The notes under the pieces: model-generated
Database searches by the model: none
The model's input: the letters and a program-made list of their open reading frames with translations, nothing else
What the model was told of the DNA's origin: nothing
Shown here: positions 6,628 to 14,464 of the stretch, piece by piece
How the letters are laid out: the number at the start of each line of letters is the position of its first letter
Position numbering within the stretch: position 1 is the stretch's first letter
Translations under genes and position numbers: made by a program
IMG/VR virus record: IMGVR_UViG_3300030044_000049
Location: 1 to 35,725 of that record
From: a virus
Length of the DNA: 35,725 nucleotides
Direction: 5' to 3' (one strand)

Positions 6628-6811
6628 AGCTCTGCGGCAAAGGACTGCACTATTATACAGGTAGACGCACAGGTAGTTAGCGGTTGATCACTGTCATAAA
6701 ACTGGAGTTGTGCGTGAACTTCTTTGCACTCACTGTAACAATGATTTAGCCGTATTAGAGAATGAAACTTACATGATAAATGCCACTAATTACTTAAAGG
6801 AAACACCATGA
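6585..6811 (+). pseudogene. Endonuclease VII-like HNH gene split by a frameshift
   Basis: Frame 1 from ATG 6585 reads to TAG 6678-6680 and ends LCGKGLHYYTGRRTGS. A -1 shift just before that stop continues as LAVDHCHKTGVVRELLCTHC and ends at TGA 6809-6811, overlapping the next ATG as ATGA. The joined product (about 75 residues) matches the endonuclease VII pattern: the DHxH catalytic motif, TGxxR, then LLCxxCN. The first CxxC of the zinc site is reduced to a single Cys. The second frame has only a weak GTG start (6710). It is probably a decayed Holliday-junction nuclease gene. A sequencing indel or programmed shift is possible. Confidence 0.6.
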
Positions 6812-7146
6812 AAATCAAGCTGTTATACGCTGAATTACACAATGCCCTGTTCCTAAATGGAACCAACCTTCAACTTAAGCTAGATATTTCTAAGCGTCAA
6901 GATTTACATCTCCTCTACGACAAGGAAGAGAAAGAGCTGCTAGTCTACTACAAGGGTGCTCTAGCCATCATTCCATCCTCAAACGTATCCTCTATGACAC
7001 CAGAAGACGCTTCTATCTGTGGAGCTATCCCAGGAACACCCAAGAGCAAGGACATAGGAAAGATCACGCATATTGGTGGACCTATCAAGGCCCAAGTATC
7101 TTCTCCTATGAGTCATGTCCATGAAGGACCAGGAGCAGGGAAGTAA
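6808..7146 (+). CDS. Hypothetical protein upstream of terminase
   Basis: A 112-residue protein with AAAGGA upstream of the ATG. Residues 1-60 alternate charged and hydrophobic stretches in a likely beta/alpha fold (DLHLLYDKEEKELLVYYKGA). The C-terminal 40 residues are Gly/Pro/Ser-rich and probably disordered. It lies in the packaging operon, 3 bases before the next gene. No family function is recognised. Confidence 0.65.
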   Translation: MKIKLLYAELHNALFLNGTNLQLKLDISKRQDLHLLYDKEEKELLVYYKGALAIIPSSNVSSMTPEDASICGAIPGTPKSKDIGKITHIGGPIKAQVSSPMSHVHEGPGAGK

Positions 7147-7149
7147 CAC

Positions 7150-7575
7150 ATGCCATCAGAACTATCGTTCCTTCTAGACCTACTACTCAACCACAAACAC
7201 TCTAAACCTATAAGAGACATCATCTCCTCTAGGATCAAAGAAGTGGAAGTTTCTATGAAGATGCACCAACACCACCCTCTTCCTCCTCCAACGAGTGCTA
7301 CCCAAAGACCGTTAGAGATGATAAAGCATCAGGTAAGAGACATCAATGCTCAATCTCCCTCTACACTAGCTATTCTAGCAAAGAACCCAGACCTTATCCC
7401 TGAAGGAGAGGTGATAAGCGCAACACCTGCTCAACCACCACCTCCTCTTGTTCCTGTAGAGCAGATAGCACAGACACCAGCTGCTACTCAAGCTCTACTA
7501 CATCGTCAGCAGTCCATACAGCAAGCTAGAAGTGGACAGCCTGCACCAGGAGAGAAATCTCCTAGGAAGTTCTAA
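7150..7575 (+). CDS. Hypothetical Pro/Gln-rich protein upstream of terminase
   Basis: A 141-residue protein. Residues 1-40 are helical (LSFLLDLLLNHKHSKPIRDI). The rest is rich in Pro, Gln, Ala and His, with a short folded patch around SPSTLAILAKNPDLIPEGE, and ends in a basic KSPRKF tail. It is probably a virion or packaging accessory protein with a disordered tail. It is tightly coupled to its neighbours. Function unknown. Confidence 0.6.
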   Translation: MPSELSFLLDLLLNHKHSKPIRDIISSRIKEVEVSMKMHQHHPLPPPTSATQRPLEMIKHQVRDINAQSPSTLAILAKNPDLIPEGEVISATPAQPPPPLVPVEQIAQTPAATQALLHRQQSIQQARSGQPAPGEKSPRKF

Positions 7576-7577
7576 CT

Positions 7578-7874
7578 GTGACCACGAAAAGCCCTCATAA
7601 GATTCCTACGGTACGCTCAAGACGTCTAAGGAAGTCTAGTTTAAACAAGATACAGAACAGGCTCATCACTGTCCTAGTGAGAGAAACAGAGAGCCTCATG
7701 GACCTATCCTTCAACCATAAATTGGATAAGAACGATGCTGCTTCTTTAGTTAACTATTTAAGATTATTAAAAGAGATGCGCAAAGATGAGGAAGATAAGA
7801 ACAAGAACCTGACAGATGAGGAGCTGGAGAAGATAGCTGCGCAGGCACTACCTACCACGGGTCCCACTGTATGA
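7578..7874 (+). CDS. Probable small terminase subunit
   Basis: A 98-residue protein starting at GTG 7578, two bases after the previous stop. The N-terminus is very basic (SPHKIPTVRSRRLRKSSLNK). A helical core follows (DAASLVNYLRLLKEMRKDEE), then an acidic end (NLTDEELEKIAAQAL) of a kind common in small terminase subunits. Its size, helical design and place just before the large terminase fit a DNA-recognition subunit that assembles into a ring and loads the large subunit. There is no direct motif proof. A generic DNA-binding packaging protein is the alternative. Confidence 0.48.
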   Translation: MTTKSPHKIPTVRSRRLRKSSLNKIQNRLITVLVRETESLMDLSFNHKLDKNDAASLVNYLRLLKEMRKDEEDKNKNLTDEELEKIAAQALPTTGPTV

Positions 7875-8128
7875 CTGTGTTTGCAGCTGGATATAAGCAC
7901 GCCAACTCTATTGAGCTATACACACTCAACTTAAAGTCTATGTCTGCCATCTCTATGATGGAGAGTTTCTCTAGGAGAAAAATGCAATTAGCGTACGGGT
8001 ATGAGGAAATCATTACCTTTTTCTCATGTTCAGCATCAAAAGTAATCAGAAAACCCCCTAGAGGAAGAGACGACATCCATTCTACATCCTACCACGAGGT
8101 GCTCCTTGACACCGCAGCAAGCAGCTAG
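7871..8128 (+). CDS. Small hypothetical protein between terminase genes
   Basis: An 85-residue ORF with ATGA overlap to the previous gene and 23-base overlap with the large terminase start. It is the only sensible ORF in a roughly 230-base stretch. Features are a central Met/Ser-rich helix (KSMSAISMMESFSRRKMQLA) and a basic patch (KVIRKPPRGRDD). Function unknown. Coupling suggests co-translation with the terminase. Confidence 0.5.
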   Translation: MTVFAAGYKHANSIELYTLNLKSMSAISMMESFSRRKMQLAYGYEEIITFFSCSASKVIRKPPRGRDDIHSTSYHEVLLDTAASS

Positions 8129-9569
8129 GATACTCGCTAGCAGGAAGCTAGCATCTGTTACACCTAATGTTCTTGATGTCACCTTCCAAACACAGTGGGA
8201 TTTCATCACCCATCCTAGCAAGATGAAGGCTCTCTTTGCCACTAGACGCTTTGGTAAGTCCTATACTGCAGGTCTATACCTGATGAAGGAAGCTCTAGAG
8301 AACCCAGGATGCTCTGTCCTGTATGTAGCCTTAACTCGTGAGTCTGCCAAGGGCATCATGTGGAAGGACATACTAAAGATACTCAATACTAAGCATAAGC
8401 TCAAGATCAAGTTCAACGAAACTCTACTGACAGCTACCCTACCTAATGGCTCCATCATCTACCTGATGGGTGCTGATTCCTCTGAAGACGATAAGAACAA
8501 GCTCTTGGGACGTAAGTACAAGCTAGCCATCATAGATGAAGCTGCTTCCTTCACTATCAACATGCGAGAGCTAGTCTACGGTATACTGAAACCAGCGATG
8601 GCTGACCTAGCTGGAACTATATGCCTCATAGGAACACCGTCCAACATCACGCGTGGACTCTTCTACGATGTAACTACAGGAGCAGAGCCTGGATGGCACT
8701 TAGTCAAGGCCAACACCAAAGATAACCCTTACATGACTACTAAGTGGGCTCACGAGATAGCGGAGCTCACAGCTAATCAACCCTACATCACTGAGACTCC
8801 GATGTTCAGGCAGATGTACCTAGGTGAATGGTCTGTAGATGAGGAGAAGCTCGTCTACCGCTACAACCAAGAGCGGAACACATTCAAGGATCTACCCAAG
8901 CACCTAGATCCTACAGGGTGGTCGTACGTCCTCGGTATCGACCTAGGATGGGAAGACGACAACGGCTTCGTGCTCACAGCCTACCACATCAACGACCCTC
9001 ATCTGTACGTGCTCAAGACGTTCAAGCATAACCACCTAACGTTCGATCAAGTTATTGAAAAGACTAATGAGTTCAGAAGACACCCATACCACTCTCCACA
9101 TAGGTTCATAGTGGACGGTGCTAACAAGCAAGGTGTAGAGTCCATGCGTCAGCGCTCATCCATCCCCTTTGAGATAGCTGAGAAGAACGGGAAGGTAGAC
9201 TTCATCGAGATACTCAACTCTGACCTCATCCAAGGGAAGATACTCTTTGGTCCTGATACTCAGGACCTAACAGAGGAGATGAAGGCTCTGGTGTGGAAGA
9301 CCGTAGGAGATGCCATCAAGCTTCCTAAGGAAGAGCACTCAGCGCTGCCCAACCACCTGTGCGATGCTTTCCTCTATGCTTGGCGCTTGGGGTATCACTA
9401 TCAGTCTGCTCCTGCAGAAAAGAAACTTGTAGTAGGATCTAGGGAATGGTATGCTCAGAGTGCTGACAAGATTTGGGAGCGTGAGCGTGATATGATAGAG
9501 AGACAAGCTCGCGGTAATGATAATAGCGAGTGGGCGAGCGAAGACTTTGGAGGATGGAATGACCAGTAA
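8106..9569 (+). CDS. terL: Large terminase subunit (packaging ATPase-nuclease)
   Basis: A 487-residue protein with a TTG start and GAGG about 6 bases upstream. The N-terminal ATPase has an adenine-binding FQTQWDF (27-33), Walker A ATRRFGKS (45-52) and Walker B LAIIDEA (140-146, catalytic E145), with a coupling GTPSN motif near residue 178. The RNase H-like nuclease begins at LGIDLGWEDDN (metal-binding D279) with a second acidic site at VDGANKQG. It pumps DNA into the prohead through the portal and cuts concatemers. Length and motifs fit podovirus terminases. It is preceded by the likely small subunit. Confidence 0.95.
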   Translation: MTPQQAARILASRKLASVTPNVLDVTFQTQWDFITHPSKMKALFATRRFGKSYTAGLYLMKEALENPGCSVLYVALTRESAKGIMWKDILKILNTKHKLKIKFNETLLTATLPNGSIIYLMGADSSEDDKNKLLGRKYKLAIIDEAASFTINMRELVYGILKPAMADLAGTICLIGTPSNITRGLFYDVTTGAEPGWHLVKANTKDNPYMTTKWAHEIAELTANQPYITETPMFRQMYLGEWSVDEEKLVYRYNQERNTFKDLPKHLDPTGWSYVLGIDLGWEDDNGFVLTAYHINDPHLYVLKTFKHNHLTFDQVIEKTNEFRRHPYHSPHRFIVDGANKQGVESMRQRSSIPFEIAEKNGKVDFIEILNSDLIQGKILFGPDTQDLTEEMKALVWKTVGDAIKLPKEEHSALPNHLCDAFLYAWRLGYHYQSAPAEKKLVVGSREWYAQSADKIWERERDMIERQARGNDNSEWASEDFGGWNDQ

Positions 9570-9837
9570 GAAGAAGAAAACACTGCAAGCTAAGGCACAT
9601 ATATCTCGCATACTAGTGAAGATGGACATCTGTGAGTACAGAGAAACCTATGGGTACCCGGTATATGCAACTCCACTAAACTCTAATAATATCAATGCAC
9701 TGTTACTAGAATTGTACGCCGACATCGACATAGGTGATCTTACCTATCTTGACAACCCTCTTCTAGCTCTAATTCCTAAAGAGAATGAGGCAAGCTACCC
9801 TACGTTCAATCTACCCATCACTCTATCGAGATCTAAA
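9559..9837 (+). CDS. Small protein copying the N-terminal arm of the major capsid protein
   Basis: I chose ATG 9559 because GGAGG sits 5 bases upstream (coding region ends just before the stop that closes at 9840). The product is about 93 residues, with a Lys-rich N-terminus. From residue about 33 it reads PVYAT, NINALLLELYADID, YLDNPLLALIPKENE, PTFNLPI. The major capsid protein begins APVYANS, QIAALKELYTDDK, YSKNPLLALVPKNES, YIPVPL. The same elements appear in the same order with almost the same spacing. It therefore looks like a paralogue of the capsid N-arm that lost the rest of the fold. It may cap, regulate or compete in capsid assembly, or be a relic. Confidence 0.7.
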
Positions 9838-10013
9838 TGAAATTTCTTTATAGCATATACCGTCTAATCAGGATGTACTTCATAGAGAGAAGATGGAGGA
9901 AGACCGTAGACTCTACGTGGAAGCTATCTATATGCCTATGCAAGCTGTCTATCATAGAAGAAGATGATATAGGAGAGGCCCTATATCATCTTCAACTTCA
10001 TGTACAACACTGA
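9837..10013 (+). CDS. Small helical protein (paralogue group)
   Basis: A 58-residue ORF with ATGA overlap to the capsid-arm gene. A basic N-terminal half (FIERRWRKTV) is followed by TWKLSICLCKLSIIEEDDIG and ALYHLQLH. The core repeats the pattern of the small proteins at 5057, 10029 and 10247. It is probably a two-helix protein. Function unknown. Confidence 0.55.
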   Translation: MKFLYSIYRLIRMYFIERRWRKTVDSTWKLSICLCKLSIIEEDDIGEALYHLQLHVQH

Positions 10014-10028
10014 ATATAGGATAGAAGA

Positions 10029-10250
10029 ATGAGCATGTCTGTCCAGATGTCTAGAGACTATGTTGCTGCTGCTATACGTGCCCAGAACGAGCGCATGCTT
10101 ATGCGTAAGGCTTTAGCTTTCTTGTTAAAGATCTCTATCATAGAAGGAGATGAACACTGTATGCTGTTTGATAGATTGCTACCAAATGATAACCCCTTTG
10201 TTAAACTAATGACAAGCAGCAGCTTTAATTACGATGGTGGTCGTCGATGA
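10029..10250 (+). CDS. Small helical protein (paralogue group)
   Basis: A 73-residue protein preceded by AGGATAGAAG. An N-terminal helix (RDYVAAAIRAQNERMLMRKA) is followed by the shared core LAFLLKISIIEGDEHCMLFD. It ends with ATGA overlap to the next ORF. Together with 9837 and 10247 it forms a run of diverged copies. Function unknown. Confidence 0.58.
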   Translation: MSMSVQMSRDYVAAAIRAQNERMLMRKALAFLLKISIIEGDEHCMLFDRLLPNDNPFVKLMTSSSFNYDGGRR

Positions 10251-10414
10251 GATCTAAATCAATACTAGAGGTTGATAACGATGTCTACGCCTACCAGGTG
10301 ATGATATGGATATTCATCAAGTGCGACCTGATAGAGCGCGAAGACTGGTATGCTATATGGGATGAGAAACTTGAGTCTGACTACAGGAACCATCGTAGAC
10401 TCGCATCTACCTAA
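10247..10414 (+). CDS. Small helical protein (paralogue group)
   Basis: A 55-residue ORF with ATGA overlap. The core YQVMIWIFIKCDLIEREDWY matches the hydrophobic helix plus LIExxD pattern of its two upstream neighbours, with a Trp-rich variation. The stop is followed almost at once by the repeated motif at 10416-10429. Function unknown. Confidence 0.52.
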   Translation: MRSKSILEVDNDVYAYQVMIWIFIKCDLIEREDWYAIWDEKLESDYRNHRRLAST

Positions 10415-10415
10415 T

Positions 10416-10429
10416 ACACCATCCTATAC
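10416..10429. promoter_or_regulatory. Repeated 14-bp intergenic motif, copy 1
   Basis: ACACCATCCTATAC is found exactly here, at 25021-25034 and at 33210-33223, each time directly after a gene end and 50-70 bases before the next plus-strand start. It may be a phage-specific promoter or a regulator site. On the minus strand it contains ATGGTGT, part of an extended -10 at the third copy. Confidence 0.55.
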
Positions 10430-10478
10430 CTGAATAGTGTGTGCCACATACCTGCAATCGACGCTTAAAAGGACATAA

Positions 10479-10805
10479 ATGTCTAACATCTTGATATTAA
10501 ACCAACCTTTTGTAAACGTTGGTCTTCCCACTATGACCTATACTATTCCAACTACCGGTTTATACTCGGTCTTAGTCCAGTTGACAGAGGTTCCTGTCTC
10601 TACACTGTCAGTGGTCGTCAACCAGAACGGCAGCCCCATATTCACAGCACCAACAATCACTCCAACCCAGATAGCTCAGCAGTTTAAGATACCAGTAGTA
10701 GGAACAGCAACAGACACCATCTCCGTTGTGGTTTCCTCATCTGCAGCTACCGATAAGCAGCTTAACTCGGTGAAGACAACTATCACCATCCAACAAGGAA
10801 CCTAA
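10479..10805 (+). CDS. Small beta-sandwich virion protein (decoration-like), copy A
   Basis: A 108-residue, Thr/Val-rich all-beta protein with AAAGGA upstream. Its elements are TMTYTIPTTGLYSVLVQL, a central SVVVNQNGSPIF, and a C-terminal KTTITIQQGT. The gene at 11053 shows the same order (TASYTVGTAGTYSV, STIKLNSS, SVITIFQGQ), so the two are paralogues split by one small gene. Compact beta proteins near the portal are often capsid decoration or head-fibre proteins. That role is inferred from composition and place. Confidence 0.65.
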   Translation: MSNILILNQPFVNVGLPTMTYTIPTTGLYSVLVQLTEVPVSTLSVVVNQNGSPIFTAPTITPTQIAQQFKIPVVGTATDTISVVVSSSAATDKQLNSVKTTITIQQGT

Positions 10806-10806
10806 C

Positions 10807-11049
10807 ATGACGCTACCTTTCATGAAACGTAAAGAGGGAAGCGCATCTGCCCCTGCAGAACCTATCATGCGTGAGCACGATGAAGAGTTCGACATGCTAG
10901 ATGCCATCGCAGAAGATCTCATCATGGCAGTAGAGCGTAAGGATAAGCGCATGCTTAAGGAAGCTCTAGAAGCTCTTGTGATGCACATCCAAGAAGAAGA
11001 CGAAGAGCAAGACATCGAAGACACTAAACAGATGAAAACAGGAGCTTAA
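10807..11049 (+). CDS. Small acidic helical protein
   Basis: An 80-residue protein starting one base after the previous stop. Mostly charged helix (DAIAEDLIMAVERKDKRMLK, then EALEALVMHIQEEDEE) between disordered ends. It is a weak relative of the small helical proteins upstream. It lies between the two paralogous beta proteins. Function unknown, possibly an assembly partner. Confidence 0.6.
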   Translation: MTLPFMKRKEGSASAPAEPIMREHDEEFDMLDAIAEDLIMAVERKDKRMLKEALEALVMHIQEEDEEQDIEDTKQMKTGA

Positions 11050-11052
11050 CAT

Positions 11053-11394
11053 ATGTCAGCATCAGACGGAACCTACCAAACATTGGTATTCGACGGTTTA
11101 GGAACAGCCTCTTATACAGTAGGTACAGCAGGAACATACTCTGTTCACTCTAAAAGCTCTATTCCTACGCTTACAGCAGGTGGACTTGCATCTGGACTTG
11201 TATCTACGATCAAGCTCAATAGTTCTACGGTTCTTACTAGCGCAACAGGAGCTTCTGGCGTATCAACTAGCGGTATCGTCTGTGCTGTAGGAGACGTGCT
11301 GAGCGTTGTATACACCTCATCTGTAACTGCAGATGAGAATCCACCTAATGCTAACGTCATCAAGTCTGTCATCACTATCTTCCAGGGACAGTGA
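11053..11394 (+). CDS. Small beta-sandwich virion protein (decoration-like), copy B
   Basis: A 113-residue, Ser/Thr/Val/Gly-rich beta protein, paralogous to the product at 10479 by matching first and last strands (SYTVGTAGTYSVHSK; NVIKSVITIFQGQ). Two diverged copies suggest two binding sites on the virion or a heteromeric decoration. Function inferred from composition and location before the portal gene. Confidence 0.65.
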   Translation: MSASDGTYQTLVFDGLGTASYTVGTAGTYSVHSKSSIPTLTAGGLASGLVSTIKLNSSTVLTSATGASGVSTSGIVCAVGDVLSVVYTSSVTADENPPNANVIKSVITIFQGQ

Positions 11395-11395
11395 T

Positions 11396-12211
11396 ATGCC
11401 GTTGATGCATTCTAAGAGTAAGAAAGCCTTTACTCACAACTTAACTACTGAATATGATGAAGGAAAACCAATGAAACAGAGTTTAGCAATTGCCTACGCA
11501 CTCAAGCGTAGAGGGAAGAAGGAAGCAGAAGGCGGCGAAGTACGTCATCCTGCTATGCCAACTGATGCCACTCACGATAATGAGCAGTCTGACATGGACC
11601 TCATGGACATGCGCGAGATGTCTAAGGTTAAGAAAGCTGACATGCTATCTCGTAGAGAACGTGCTATGCGCATGGCTGAGGGTGGTTTTGTCCGTGAGGA
11701 AGAAGCTCAATATGATCCTCGTGAAGAACCAGGACGTAAGACAAACCATAGAGCTATGATGGAAGACGATAGAGATCTAGGACAGCATGGCGCAACTGAA
11801 GTAGGACCTGAAGGTGCTACGTCTGACGCTGAAGATATGGATCGCCTAGTGTCTCACGATGTTGAGAACCAGTTTGGTGCTCAAGATGAAGATGAAGATA
11901 TGGTGGGACGCATCATGAAGCAGCGCACTCAATCCTTTGCTAAGGGTGGAATGGCGCACAAGATGCCTCATCGCTACTCTGAAGGTGGACGCGTCTCTAA
12001 CCAAGATAGAGAGATCACATCTGATATGCCTAACGAGTTCGATGACTTACACTTAGACGATCACTTAGGTGATGACGGTGTTGTTGATTACACTGGAGCA
12101 AACTCTGGTGATGAGATTGGTGATGCTCAAGAAGATGCAGATCGTGAAGACATCATCGCACGCATCATGAAGTCTAGAGCTAAGAAAGATCGTTTGCCCA
12201 ACCCTCGATAA
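11396..12211 (+). CDS. Acidic virion-associated protein with repeated GG motifs
   Basis: I chose ATG 11396 (271 residues), just after the previous stop. Residues 3-35 carry a motif known from many phage proteins (KSKKAF, then EGKPMKQSLAIAYALKRR). The remainder is disordered, rich in Asp, Glu, Met and Arg, and carries four short motifs AEGGEV, AEGGFV, AKGGMA and SEGGRV. The same motif type occurs in the three internal virion proteins at 25433, 27578 and 29604. It lies directly before the portal region. A packaged or scaffold-associated adaptor role is inferred. Confidence 0.6.
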   Translation: MPLMHSKSKKAFTHNLTTEYDEGKPMKQSLAIAYALKRRGKKEAEGGEVRHPAMPTDATHDNEQSDMDLMDMREMSKVKKADMLSRRERAMRMAEGGFVREEEAQYDPREEPGRKTNHRAMMEDDRDLGQHGATEVGPEGATSDAEDMDRLVSHDVENQFGAQDEDEDMVGRIMKQRTQSFAKGGMAHKMPHRYSEGGRVSNQDREITSDMPNEFDDLHLDDHLGDDGVVDYTGANSGDEIGDAQEDADREDIIARIMKSRAKKDRLPNPR

Positions 12212-12229
12212 TTACATTGAGAGGAACCA

Positions 12230-12496
12230 ATGAACAACAAAGACCTAAAGAGTCTTCTGAAGATAATGCGCCTCAATGGCGTATTGGTTTATAAGACACA
12301 AGAACTAGAGCTACAGCTATCTCCTCTATCTTTACTGGTAGATGAGAAACCAACAAGCACCACCATTGTTCAGGATACAACTGACAATCCTTATGCTAAC
12401 TTCCCTACAGGAATGCTGTCAGATCAGGAACTAATGTTTTATAGTGCTGGTGGTGATCCTAGTGATAGATTAGAGGACGCAGATGAAGATAAGTAA
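12230..12496 (+). CDS. Conserved small protein preceding portal
   Basis: An 88-residue protein with GAGAGGA upstream. The N-terminal part (LKSLLKIMRLNGVLVYKTQE) is followed by a strand ELELQLSP, and the C-terminus has NPYANFPTGMLSDQELMFYS. It overlaps the portal start by 14 bases, so the two are translationally coupled. The sequence type is familiar next to podovirus portals, but its function is not known to me. Confidence 0.62.
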   Translation: MNNKDLKSLLKIMRLNGVLVYKTQELELQLSPLSLLVDEKPTSTTIVQDTTDNPYANFPTGMLSDQELMFYSAGGDPSDRLEDADEDK

Positions 12497-14396
12497 AGGT
12501 AAAGCAGGACCAGAGAAGATAAAGATCAAGACGACACCTCAAGGTAGTCTGTCTGACCGCGGTATGCTGCAGGAATGGTGGAAGAACGACGACGAGCGCA
12601 AGCTTGCTGAAGAACTCTGCGGTGTTGCTGCTTACTTGAAGACTCAACAAACTTATAGACTTAGACAACTAGCAACCGATGTTCGTTTATACTCAGGACT
12701 ATCCATCTACTCCTATGCAGGATCTAACGTGTCTCGCATGGATAAGACCAAGTCCTTACCTGATGATCGTCCTACATTTAACCTTATTCAATCAGCAACT
12801 GATACGTTGGTATCTCGTCTATCACAAGCTAAGCCACAACCTAAGTTCCTAACAGATAATGCAGACTACAAGCAACGCCATCTAGCGCAGAGACTAAATC
12901 AGTTTGTCCTAGGAGAGTTCTATCAGACCCATGCATATGAGAAGGCCACTAAGATTCTTAGAGACTGCATCGTCATGGGTACAGGAATACTCAAGGTGTA
13001 CGAAGGCGACAACGGGAAGGTGTGCGTAGACCGTGTACTAGAAACTGACATCTACGTAGATGAGAACGACGCTATCAACGGTGATCCTCAGCAGCTTCTA
13101 CAGCTTAAACTTGTAGATAGAGATAGACTCACTGCACGCAATATTAAAGCCAAGGCTATCATCGCAGGAACACCTCAGTCGTATCCTGACAACGCGCCAG
13201 ACTCTACTCGTACTACTGCTGATCAGGTGATGGTCGTAGAAGGATGGAAACTTGCCTCTGGTCCTGATAAGAAAGCTAAGGGATACGTTCCAGGCAGACA
13301 CACTCTAGCCACAGTGAATGGTGTGATATTCGACGAAGAATACCATAAAACTAAGTTCCCGTTCGTGTTCATGCAGTATTCAGACCCGTTCTTGGGCTTC
13401 TTTGGTCAAGGACTAGCCACTCAGCTGTTCGGTACACAGCTAACACTCAACCGTATCCTGTACACCATTGCTAGGGCAATCACCCTTGTCGGTGTTCCTA
13501 GAGTATTCATAGAGCAGTCCTCTAAGGTAGTGAAGAGCCATAACGACAACCAGATCGGCACCATCATCACCTACTCAGGAACTAAACCATCCTACGAGGT
13601 AGCTCCATGTAATGCTCCTGAGCTCTATGCTGAACGCGACAAGCTCATCCAGTATGGTTTCCAGCAATGCGGTGTATCTGCTATGCAAGCAACCTCGCAG
13701 AAGCCTGAAGGACTAAACTCTGGAGCTGCAATACGTTCCTATGATGACATCTCAACAGACCGCTTCGCTGAACTCTCTAAGAAATACGACAATGTGTTCG
13801 TTGATCTAGCTTACATGATAGCGGACACCGCTAAGGATATAGCTGAGCGCGATGGTAAGTACGAAACCGTATACCCTAACAAGAACGGAACCAAGGAGAT
13901 AGACCTTCCAGCTATGAAGTTCTTGAACGACCCATTTGTGATCCAGTGCTTCACCGAGTCTTCACTTCCTCGCACCCCAGCTGGACGCATACAAACTGTT
14001 ACAGAGCAGGTTCAAGCAGGTATGCTGTCTCTCAAGGAAGGTCGTAGACTTATGCACTTCCCTGATCTAGAGCAGAACGAGATGCTAGACAATGCCTCAG
14101 AAGAGCGTATCTATAAGATCTTAGACGATATAGTAGAGAACGGTAAGTACGAGATGCCTGATACGTTCATGGACCTACAGCTTGCTACTCAACTCACTGT
14201 ACAGTACATCAACTTATACTTAGCTGCCAACCTAGAAGAAGAGAAGGCAGACATGCTTCGTAAGTTCTTCAAGCAGACACAGACACTCGTTCAGGCTTCT
14301 ATGCCACCTCCAATGCCAGCAGCACCTACACCGCAGGCAAACCCGATGCCTACGCCAACTAGTCCTCTAGTCCCCAATGCTGCTAAAGCAGCTTAA
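12483..14396 (+). CDS. Portal protein (head-tail connector)
   Basis: A 637-residue protein whose length and sequence fit podovirus portals. It has an N-terminal region with RPTFNLIQSATDTLVSRLSQ (about 95-115), a clip/wing region with DCIVMGTGILKVYE and DPFLGFFGQGLATQLFGTQL, a long stem and crown helix region (DRFAELSKKYDNVFVDLAYM), and a Pro/Ala-rich C-terminal tail. Portals form a dodecamer at one capsid vertex, nucleate assembly and act as the DNA channel. The scaffold and capsid genes follow immediately, which supports the call. Confidence 0.9.
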   Translation: MKISKGKAGPEKIKIKTTPQGSLSDRGMLQEWWKNDDERKLAEELCGVAAYLKTQQTYRLRQLATDVRLYSGLSIYSYAGSNVSRMDKTKSLPDDRPTFNLIQSATDTLVSRLSQAKPQPKFLTDNADYKQRHLAQRLNQFVLGEFYQTHAYEKATKILRDCIVMGTGILKVYEGDNGKVCVDRVLETDIYVDENDAINGDPQQLLQLKLVDRDRLTARNIKAKAIIAGTPQSYPDNAPDSTRTTADQVMVVEGWKLASGPDKKAKGYVPGRHTLATVNGVIFDEEYHKTKFPFVFMQYSDPFLGFFGQGLATQLFGTQLTLNRILYTIARAITLVGVPRVFIEQSSKVVKSHNDNQIGTIITYSGTKPSYEVAPCNAPELYAERDKLIQYGFQQCGVSAMQATSQKPEGLNSGAAIRSYDDISTDRFAELSKKYDNVFVDLAYMIADTAKDIAERDGKYETVYPNKNGTKEIDLPAMKFLNDPFVIQCFTESSLPRTPAGRIQTVTEQVQAGMLSLKEGRRLMHFPDLEQNEMLDNASEERIYKILDDIVENGKYEMPDTFMDLQLATQLTVQYINLYLAANLEEEKADMLRKFFKQTQTLVQASMPPPMPAAPTPQANPMPTPTSPLVPNAAKAA

Positions 14397-14409
14397 ATAA
14401 TCTTTCAAC

Positions 14410-14433
14410 AGGTAGATGTAGTTATATCTACCT
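14410..14433 (+). other. Hairpin between portal and scaffold genes
   Basis: AGGTAGAT and ATCTACCT form a perfect 8-bp stem with an 8-base loop, shortly after the portal stop. Only a short pyrimidine run follows, so it is at best a weak terminator or an RNA-processing or stability element that lets capsid genes be expressed more than portal. Confidence 0.5.
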
Positions 14434-14464
14434 TTCAGTAACATCAGTAGTAACAAGGATTTAT

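Noticed and set aside
6660-6690. Programmed -1 frameshift in the endonuclease VII-like gene
   Set aside because: No slippery heptamer or strong downstream hairpin is visible at the junction, so decay or an indel is preferred, though not excluded.
7852-8242. Minus-strand ORFs over the terminase start
   Set aside because: They overlap well-supported plus-strand coding sequence and have no ribosome sites or recognisable product.
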